DNA from: Paenibacillus sp. MMS18-CY102
Lineage (GTDB): Bacteria; Bacillota; Bacilli; Paenibacillales; Paenibacillaceae
Assembly: GCF_009789195.1 (NCBI RefSeq)
Contig: NZ_WSTC01000001.1
Location: 124,001-188,000 of the forward strand
DNA: 64,000 nucleotides
Direction of reading: 5' to 3'
Positions within the stretch are counted from its first letter, which is position 1. Every line of letters begins with the position of its first letter. Positions 58,117-64,000 of the stretch are shown here, in pieces. The position numbers and the translations under genes were made by a program. The notes beneath the pieces were generated by a model. It did no database searches, had not been told where the DNA came from, and was given only the letters and a program-made list of their open reading frames with translations.

Positions 58117-58878
58117 TTAGAGAATGACATAGGACACCCACGGGTCCGTCGGGAATCGCCGAACCGCCGTATCGCGGATTGGCAGCATTTCGAGCAACGC
58201 CGTCGTTTCGCCTGGGAAAGAAGCGCAGTTAAGTTCATCGAAGCAAATGATAGAGCCCTTGCCCATGCGCGGGAGGAACACCTCTAGCGCCTTCTTCGTC
58301 GGCTCATATAAATCAAAGTCCAAATATAATAATGCGATAAGCATATGCTTATTTTTCTCCACATACGCTTCGCTCGTCGCCATGAAGTCGCCTTGCACAA
58401 GCTCTACATTCGGAATGTGCGACAAATAGCGCTCCGCGTTGTACTTCTCCACCGACTGCTTCAACTGGTCGAGCGTTTCGCCCTTCAAGTCGCCTACTTT
58501 AAACTCATCATCGGGCTCTTGATCCTGCTCAGCCACAGACGGAAAGCCTGCGAACGTGTCGAAGCCGATAATTTTGCGCGTATGGTTCGACGGTTCATAA
58601 ATGTTTGACAGTTGCGCCCAAGTGAACAACCCCCCGCCGTTAAACACGCCGCACTCGACGATGTTGCCCGTTGTGTTCAGCACATGCTTAAAAATTTCAT
58701 ACCGGCATAAAAACTTCGCCAGGCTCCGTTTTGTCGCAAAGCGCGGGAACGCCTCCAGCTTATTAAACACCGACAGTTGCGATTGCTCGAACGTCTCCTC
58801 CGTCAATCGATATGCTTCAAAGTCCGAGGGCCGATGATGCTTGTTAATCATCCCCATCGGTTTATAAGAATCCGTCAT
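58117..58878 (-). CDS. TylF/macrocin-O-methyltransferase-like protein
   Basis: 253 residues. SAM motif ECGVFNGGGLFTWA, then GFDTFAGFPS, and LYLDFDLYEPTKKALEVF, all typical of the TylF family, which O-methylates sugars. ATG at 58878 overlaps the transketolase stop as ATGA, so translation is coupled. Likely methylates the sugar made by the neighbouring genes. Confidence 0.87.
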   Translation of the reverse strand: MTDSYKPMGMINKHHRPSDFEAYRLTEETFEQSQLSVFNKLEAFPRFATKRSLAKFLCRYEIFKHVLNTTGNIVECGVFNGGGLFTWAQLSNIYEPSNHTRKIIGFDTFAGFPSVAEQDQEPDDEFKVGDLKGETLDQLKQSVEKYNAERYLSHIPNVELVQGDFMATSEAYVEKNKHMLIALLYLDFDLYEPTKKALEVFLPRMGKGSIICFDELNCASFPGETTALLEMLPIRDTAVRRFPTDPWVSYVIL

Positions 58879-59804
58879 AGCCCGTCGCACACTCCCCTCA
58901 TCATTTGGTGAAACCGTTCATAATGAAAGCCCGACCGCTTAAGCAAATGCGAGTGGCTGCCCACTTCCCGGCAAAAAGCGTCCGGCAGGCCGAATCGCCT
59001 CAGCACCGCTCCGCTATCGCTCTCAGCAAGCACTTCCGCCACTGCGCTGCCTAACCCTCCGATCACGCTATGCTCCTCAACGGCAATAATCGGCACTCCC
59101 TGCTGGGCATAACGAAGCACTGCTTCTTCAGGAAACGGCTTGAGGGTCGGCACACTAACTAACGCCGCCTCGATCGGAATCGCCTCCTCGCGCAGGCGAA
59201 GCACCCATTCCTTCGCACGGGCGAGCGCCGTGCCTGAAGCCAACACAACTGCTTGCGAGCCGGATATAATCTCTATCGTTTCGCCAAGCTTAAATCGCGC
59301 CAATGGCTCGTGTACGCGCGGCTCGCCTGATTTGCCGATCCGAATATACATCGGGCCCGGATGCTCGAAGCTTGCCTGCACCAGCTCGCGCGCTTCGATA
59401 TCGTCGCCGGGACAACAGACCGCCATATTGGGCAGCGAGCGCATAAGCGCAACATCCTCCAGCCCGTGATGCGTTGGGCCTTGGCCGCCATAAGCAAAGC
59501 CCGCGCCTACCCCGACTAGCCGCACCGGCGTGTTCATATAAGCGGCATCAATCCGAATTTGCTCATAGGCTCGCATCGTGACGAACGGGATTATGCTATA
59601 CACATATGCAACATGGCCGGATAATGCCAGCCCTGCCGCCATGCCAACTGCATTTTGCTCCGCAATGCCCGCATTAAGCAGCCGGTCTGGAAACCGGTCA
59701 CGAAACGGCTCCCAGACAGAGAAACCGAGATCAGGCGTAATCACCACAATTCGCGGATCAACCTCTGCCCGCTGCAGCAGCTCGCGAACGAATGCATTTC
59801 TCAT
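58875..59804 (-). CDS. Transketolase-like C-terminal subunit
   Basis: 309 residues: pyrimidine-binding domain with LNAGIAEQNAVGMAAGLAL and the Glu of IAEQ activating TPP, then the C-terminal domain with AVVLASGTALARAKEW and IAVEEHSVIGGLGSAVAEVL. ATG at 59804 overlaps the upstream gene by 4 bp (ATGA). It pairs with the N-terminal half fused to the epimerase to make a split transketolase. The operon context points to a sugar-nucleotide reaction rather than the pentose-phosphate pathway. Confidence 0.88.
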   Translation of the reverse strand: MRNAFVRELLQRAEVDPRIVVITPDLGFSVWEPFRDRFPDRLLNAGIAEQNAVGMAAGLALSGHVAYVYSIIPFVTMRAYEQIRIDAAYMNTPVRLVGVGAGFAYGGQGPTHHGLEDVALMRSLPNMAVCCPGDDIEARELVQASFEHPGPMYIRIGKSGEPRVHEPLARFKLGETIEIISGSQAVVLASGTALARAKEWVLRLREEAIPIEAALVSVPTLKPFPEEAVLRYAQQGVPIIAVEEHSVIGGLGSAVAEVLAESDSGAVLRRFGLPDAFCREVGSHSHLLKRSGFHYERFHQMMRGVCDGL

Positions 59805-61738
59805 TCGGGTTCCCCCTTGCCGCCCAGCTGCATCATCGCCGATTCCCATTGCGCTTGATTCGGCGACTTGTAGTGCCACTCTAACGTATTCGCCATAAAA
59901 TCTACGCCATGCCCTTTCACCGTCCGCGCAAGCACTGCCTTCGGCTTGCCGCCCGCAACCGGTTGGCCCAGCGCCGCAATCAGCTGCGCCTCGCCATGGC
60001 CATCCACTTCAATCACATCCCAGCCGAATGCACGCCACTTCTGGCTAAGCGAAGCTAGCGGCGACAGCTCATCCGTACGGCCAAAGCCCTGCCAGCCATT
60101 GCAATCAACGATGGCAACCAGTGAATCTAGCCCCTGCGAGGACGCAACTAACGCAGCTTCCCAAATCGAGCCTTCGTTGCACTCGCCATCCCCTAGCACG
60201 ACGAACGTGCGGCTGTCCCGGCCCGCTAATCGATCCGCCAAGGCAAAGCCAACGCCTATCGACAATCCATGCCCAAGCGACCCCGCCGAAGCATCAATGC
60301 CTGGCACGGACTTACGGTCCAGATGGCCCGGCAGCCGCCCGCCGTCTATCGCATAGCCTTCCAACACTTCCCGCAGGAAAAATCCGCGCTCTGCCAGAAC
60401 CGCATATAACGCTGTGGAAGCATGCGCTTTGGAGAAAACAAGCTTATCGCGCCTTGGATCGGAAGCTTGGGCAGGGTCTACGCGAAGCACATGAAAATAT
60501 AACGAAAGCATAATATCAGCGACGGATAAAGCCGCCCCAACGTGAGAAGAATTCGAGCGATAGGCCATCGTTACGATTGTTCTTTTTATCGCAAGCCTGC
60601 GTTCTTGCTCAATCCGCTTGGCATACGCTGCCACGGTCCGCTCGATCCCGTCTGCCAGTGCCACAACCGGCTTCCAGCCCGTCATGCTGGCCAGCTTCCC
60701 GATTTCTGCTTCCAGCAGCATCACTTGATCCTCGCGGTAGGGAACAGCCCCGAGCCGCAGCGGCGGCGGGGCCAGCCTGCCGCCGCCAATTGCGTATGGC
60801 ATCCGTGACGCCACCGATTGCCGAACCATCTCGGCGATGGCGTGTATCGGGCTGCTCGTGCCAGACCCCAAATTGTACACGCCGCCAATGCTGTCGCTAT
60901 CGCCGAAAGCTTCGGCATCCGGCATTGCCGCTGCCGCTGCACCTGCGTCCGCTGCCGTTGCCGCTGCCGCTGCCGTCCCAGAAGCGTTCCCGCATTCCGC
61001 CAGCGCGACGAACGCTGCAGCCGCGTCCTCTACGAATAAGTAATCCCAACGCTGCTCGCCCGCCGTTAAGGCCGGACTCGTACCAGCCATTAACTGCCTG
61101 ATGAGGCCGGGAATAAGCCATCCGACACCATCATCAGGCCCGTAAACGCTGAAGATGCGTACCCAGCTGCCGCTTATTCCTAATCGGGCTGCTTCCGCCA
61201 GCGATTGCTTGCCCGCTGCAAGCTTCGCCCGCCCGTACGCAGTAGTCGGGGCTTCGCTGGCTGCCTCATCGGCGCGCCCGGCAAGACGCCCATACTCAGC
61301 TTGAGACCCCGCCCCGATCCAATGCGTACAACCCAGCTTTCCGGCTAAGCGCACCGTTTCGACAGCAACAGCTATATTGCCATGCTGCTTTGCATCATTG
61401 CGCGCCTCACCGGCGACCCCTTCCCAGCCCAAATGCAGCCATGACTTGAACGTTACCCCCTCAGCAGCCGCAGTTTCTAACCGATGCGCCCAGCCCATTA
61501 CGTCCATTAGATCGCCCTCGACCAACCGAAGGCGAGGATGCTGCGGCAATCGGCTGGCGGTGGAGCCGGGACGAATAATGGCGTAGACATCCCATCCCCG
61601 TTCAATCAATTGCCGGCAAACCGCGGCTCCGATAAAGCCCGATGCGCCGGTCACGGCTGCGGCAGGCTGAGCGCTCACGCCATTGCGCTGCTCTTTGCTC
61701 TGATCCTGGCTCTGCTTCCTATTCTGCTCCTGTTCCAT
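59801..61738 (-). CDS. NAD-dependent epimerase/reductase fused to transketolase N-terminal subunit
   Basis: 645 residues. Residues ~30-385 are an extended SDR: VTGASGFIGAAVCRQL, active-site YGRAK, IFSVYGPDDGVGW and a long Ala-rich insert before YNLGSGTSSPIHAIAEMV. Residues ~390-645 are the TPP-binding half of transketolase: SSHVGAALSVADIML, SLGHGLSIGVGFALA, GDGECNEGSIWEAAL and VDCNGWQGFG. The two halves are joined by a helical linker. ATG at 61738 has GAGGGG seven bases upstream; a GTG at 61753 is possible. This fusion appears rare. Confidence 0.9.
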   Translation of the reverse strand: MEQEQNRKQSQDQSKEQRNGVSAQPAAAVTGASGFIGAAVCRQLIERGWDVYAIIRPGSTASRLPQHPRLRLVEGDLMDVMGWAHRLETAAAEGVTFKSWLHLGWEGVAGEARNDAKQHGNIAVAVETVRLAGKLGCTHWIGAGSQAEYGRLAGRADEAASEAPTTAYGRAKLAAGKQSLAEAARLGISGSWVRIFSVYGPDDGVGWLIPGLIRQLMAGTSPALTAGEQRWDYLFVEDAAAAFVALAECGNASGTAAAAATAADAGAAAAAMPDAEAFGDSDSIGGVYNLGSGTSSPIHAIAEMVRQSVASRMPYAIGGGRLAPPPLRLGAVPYREDQVMLLEAEIGKLASMTGWKPVVALADGIERTVAAYAKRIEQERRLAIKRTIVTMAYRSNSSHVGAALSVADIMLSLYFHVLRVDPAQASDPRRDKLVFSKAHASTALYAVLAERGFFLREVLEGYAIDGGRLPGHLDRKSVPGIDASAGSLGHGLSIGVGFALADRLAGRDSRTFVVLGDGECNEGSIWEAALVASSQGLDSLVAIVDCNGWQGFGRTDELSPLASLSQKWRAFGWDVIEVDGHGEAQLIAALGQPVAGGKPKAVLARTVKGHGVDFMANTLEWHYKSPNQAQWESAMMQLGGKGEPE

Positions 61739-61749
61739 CACACGTCCCC

Positions 61750-63042
61750 TCACTTCAATAGGTCAAGCATCGAGACGATTCGCTTCGGAGCATGGGGCTG
61801 TTTCATCACAGCCTCGCGAATTTCAGCCATATAGCCGTAGCTGAATACGATCAGCGTATCAACCGGATCCTCAGCAAGCCGCGTAATCCCGGTGATGGGA
61901 ACCTGCGATTTGGGCGCTATTCTGCCATGCAATGCCGGATTGGCGTCGCATACATAAGCAATTTGCCCCGCTGTAGACATAGCGGCCAACGTCATAACGC
62001 CGCGGCCGCCTCCCCCGTATCCTGCTACCCGGCGACCCGCAGCCGATTCTGCAGCAACAAACGCATCCAATGCTGCTATCCCTGTATCCAGTTCAGCTTG
62101 AAAGCCGACATAGCCTATTGCATCCCTATCATCAGCGCCTGTATGCCCATCCGGTGCATGGGCTGCATCCATAGGCGCAGCAACAATTAACAGCGAGTTT
62201 CCGCGCCGCTCTGCCTCAGTAAGCAGTTCGGACGTCAGCAATCGGAAGCCGCTTCGGGCCAGTGCCCGCCGCAGCGATGCCTCCGTCCAGTACGTGTAAT
62301 GCTCATGCTCGAACAAACAATATTCGCGGCGCTGTACAATTTGGTACAAATCATGCACCTCCAGCACAAGCAAGCCCCGGCCGGGATGCAGCGTCTGGCG
62401 CGCCGCTTCCAGCATGCCTGTTGGATCTGGCAAATGGTCGAACGTATACGTTAGCAGGAGCACATCCGCACAGCGGAACGGTTCGGGCAGCAAGGCTGCC
62501 GTTGCTGGCTCGAATAGCGCCTCCAGCACGGGCACACCCCGTTCCCGGCTTGCTTGGCATAAACTAGCCGAAGGCTCCACCCCATAGACGCGCGCCCCTG
62601 CCCGCTCGAAACATTTGAGCTGGGCGCCATCGCCCGAGCCAATCTCAATGACCGTGAATCCGGGCTGCAAGCCATAACGGTCCCGCACCGTTACAGCTAA
62701 CCGTTCCATGAACTGCGATGCGAACGCCGACTGGCCGACCGTATAGCCATAGTCAACGTAATATGGCGACAAGTCCCGCTCGCCGACCGTTTGGGACACG
62801 CCGCATGCCTCGCATGCGTACACATCAATGTCGGCAAGGAATGGAGCGGAGGGATAGCCCGGAGGATGCAACTCCTCGGTCAACGGCATATTGGGCAAAT
62901 GCACCCAGCGATGCAGCGGCCCTCCACCGCAAACGCGGCACCTTACCGCCTCTGCCCCCGCCTCCATCTGCTCCTTCTGCTTCATTTCCTCCCGTTCTAA
63001 GCTGCTATGCAGGCCGTCTTGGGCATCACGTTCCTTGCTCAT
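61750..63042 (-). CDS. TylCIII-like NDP-hexose C-methyltransferase
   Basis: 430 residues. Zinc-binding N-terminus CRVCGGGPLHRWVHLPNMPL and CEACGVSQ, central SAM motif VIEIGSGDGAQLKCFERAG, and C-terminal region with YGGGGRGVMTLA and CDANPALHGRIAPKSQVPI. This is the TylCIII/NovU architecture that adds a methyl to C-3 of NDP-4-keto-6-deoxysugars. It overlaps the dehydratase by 17 bp; that enzyme would supply its substrate. Confidence 0.9.
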   Translation of the reverse strand: MSKERDAQDGLHSSLEREEMKQKEQMEAGAEAVRCRVCGGGPLHRWVHLPNMPLTEELHPPGYPSAPFLADIDVYACEACGVSQTVGERDLSPYYVDYGYTVGQSAFASQFMERLAVTVRDRYGLQPGFTVIEIGSGDGAQLKCFERAGARVYGVEPSASLCQASRERGVPVLEALFEPATAALLPEPFRCADVLLLTYTFDHLPDPTGMLEAARQTLHPGRGLLVLEVHDLYQIVQRREYCLFEHEHYTYWTEASLRRALARSGFRLLTSELLTEAERRGNSLLIVAAPMDAAHAPDGHTGADDRDAIGYVGFQAELDTGIAALDAFVAAESAAGRRVAGYGGGGRGVMTLAAMSTAGQIAYVCDANPALHGRIAPKSQVPITGITRLAEDPVDTLIVFSYGYMAEIREAVMKQPHAPKRIVSMLDLLK

Positions 63043-64000
63043 CCTTCGAATCCACCCCCTGAACCGGCTGCTGTGCTGCCAGAGCCTGTTCGTACGCTTG
63101 AATATGGCGATCCGTCACCGCTCGCATCGAAGCGCCCTGCCGCCATTGCTGGTACCATTCCCCTGTCTTATCGACTGCCTCATGCGTGCTCCATACCGGC
63201 TGCCAGCCAAGCCTCGAATGGGCCTTGCTGCTGTCGATGCGCAGCATTGCCGCTTCATATGGACCGGCCGCATCCCCCATCACGATGGGAGCAGGCGCGC
63301 CAATCCAACCGCTAACCCGATGGGCAAGCTCGCTCACCGTCATCTCCTGGCTAGCAGCAGGCCCGAAATTCCATGCCTCTGCCAAAGCGGCTCCTCCATC
63401 TGTGCCAAACAGCTTCTCCGCCAGCATCATATAGCCAGCGAGCGGCTCCAGCACATGCTGCCACGGACGCACTGCATGAGGGTTGCGAAGCAATGCTGCC
63501 CTGCCATCCTGCGCGGCACGCACGCAATCTGGCACGATGCGATCAATCGCGAAGTCGCCTCCGCCAATGACATTGCCTGCGCGCACTGTCGCAATGGCTG
63601 GCGGCCAAGCCCCGCTTCCGCTTCCGCCAAGCTGAGGTTGAAAATACGAATGGCGATACGCCTCGACGATTAACTCCGCACTCGCTTTGCTTGCCGAATA
63701 CGGATCCAACCCGCCTAGCCGATCGGTTTCCTGTAGGGCATGCCCTTGCGCTTGCTCCTGTTTCGTATTGGCATAACATTTGTCTGAAGTAACGATGACG
63801 GCCGCCCGCACAGACGGCGCTGATCGAATGGCATTCAGCACATTAGCGGTGCCGACGACATTGACGGCAATCGTCTCGATTGGTGCCATATACGAGCGCC
63901 TGACGAGCGGCTGCGCAGCCAGATGAAAGACGATGTCCGGCTTAACTGCCAACACCGATTGCAGGAGCTTGCCCTCGTCCCTGATATCGCCGCGCACCCA
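63026..64000 (-). CDS. rfbG: CDP-glucose 4,6-dehydratase, 5' end missing
   Basis: Converts CDP-glucose to CDP-4-keto-6-deoxyglucose. The visible 325 codons start inside the protein at RGDIRDEGKLLQ; FHLAAQPLVRRSYMAPIETI, VTSDKCYAN and LDPYSASKASAELI (YxxxK) match RfbG rather than GDP-mannose or dTDP-glucose dehydratases. About 30 N-terminal residues with the GxxGxxG motif lie beyond the window. No internal start is likely. Confidence 0.88.
   Translation of the reverse strand, partial: WVRGDIRDEGKLLQSVLAVKPDIVFHLAAQPLVRRSYMAPIETIAVNVVGTANVLNAIRSAPSVRAAVIVTSDKCYANTKQEQAQGHALQETDRLGGLDPYSASKASAELIVEAYRHSYFQPQLGGSGSGAWPPAIATVRAGNVIGGGDFAIDRIVPDCVRAAQDGRAALLRNPHAVRPWQHVLEPLAGYMMLAEKLFGTDGGAALAEAWNFGPAASQEMTVSELAHRVSGWIGAPAPIVMGDAAGPYEAAMLRIDSSKAHSRLGWQPVWSTHEAVDKTGEWYQQWRQGASMRAVTDRHIQAYEQALAAQQPVQGVDSKDEQGT

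Noticed and set aside
60577-61101. Several plus-strand frames of 68-174 codons
   Set aside because: All are antisense to the GC-rich epimerase-transketolase gene with Ala/Arg/Pro-rich shadow composition and no ribosome sites.

Overview
The window looks like a chromosomal segment of a spore-forming, low-GC Gram-positive bacterium of the Paenibacillaceae (Paenibacillus-like) carrying a complete prophage. This rests on the fatty-acid operon order fapR-plsX-fabH-fabD-fabG with a FapR operator, the sporulation gene ylbJ next to tmcAL, coaD and rsmD, strong Bacillus-type AGGAGG ribosome binding sites with many GTG and TTG starts, and a PBSX-like phage. The genus is inferred, not proven.

Left core (1-13835): the fatty-acid/phospholipid operon (minus strand), yceD-rpmF, tmcAL and ylbJ, coaD and rsmD, then an arginine/proline catabolic group (rocA divergent from proline dehydrogenase and arginase), and the lrgA-lrgB pair.

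Prophage (13996-46928, about 33 kb): flanked by an exact 41-bp direct repeat that is itself an intrinsic terminator hairpin. From the left end it holds an accessory zone (winged-helix protein, small XRE regulator facing two tiny tandem membrane peptides, a lipoprotein). Next come lysis (endolysin, holin) and a contractile-tail morphogenesis block of PBSX type with a canonical A AAA AAC frameshift site, then an HK97-type head block and terminase. The terminase region carries extra cargo: a SLATT-like two-TM protein, an HNH/P-loop fusion and a second small subunit. Beyond it are an ArpU-like late regulator, early genes including a replication initiator with internal iteron-like repeats, and an immunity region. 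That region has a Cro-like gene facing two cI-like paralogues, an ImmA/IrrE peptidase and the integrase, with four similar operator-like sites between the divergent promoters.

Right core (46929-64000): an intact SET-domain gene is followed by two progressively decayed copies, alternating with a 200-bp palindromic repeat. Then come a NAGPA-type glycosidase, a glycosyltransferase-GtrA fusion, a PAP2 phosphatase and a TatD-type hydrolase. A TPP-riboswitch-controlled pyrimidine/thiamine-precursor ABC transporter operon follows. The last block is a leftward surface-polysaccharide operon that appears to make and use a branched deoxysugar: CDP-glucose 4,6-dehydratase (cut by the window edge), a TylCIII-like C-methyltransferase, an epimerase/reductase fused to a transketolase N-subunit, the transketolase C-subunit, a TylF-like methyltransferase, and an acyltransferase-glycosyltransferase fusion. 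Genes in this operon overlap by 4-17 bp or lie close together.

The most unusual items are the epimerase-transketolase fusion and its pathway, the divergent switch with tandem membrane micro-proteins at the phage left end, the cargo inside the terminase block, the duplicated repressors sharing one C-terminal tail next to an ImmA peptidase, and the eroding SET-gene array.
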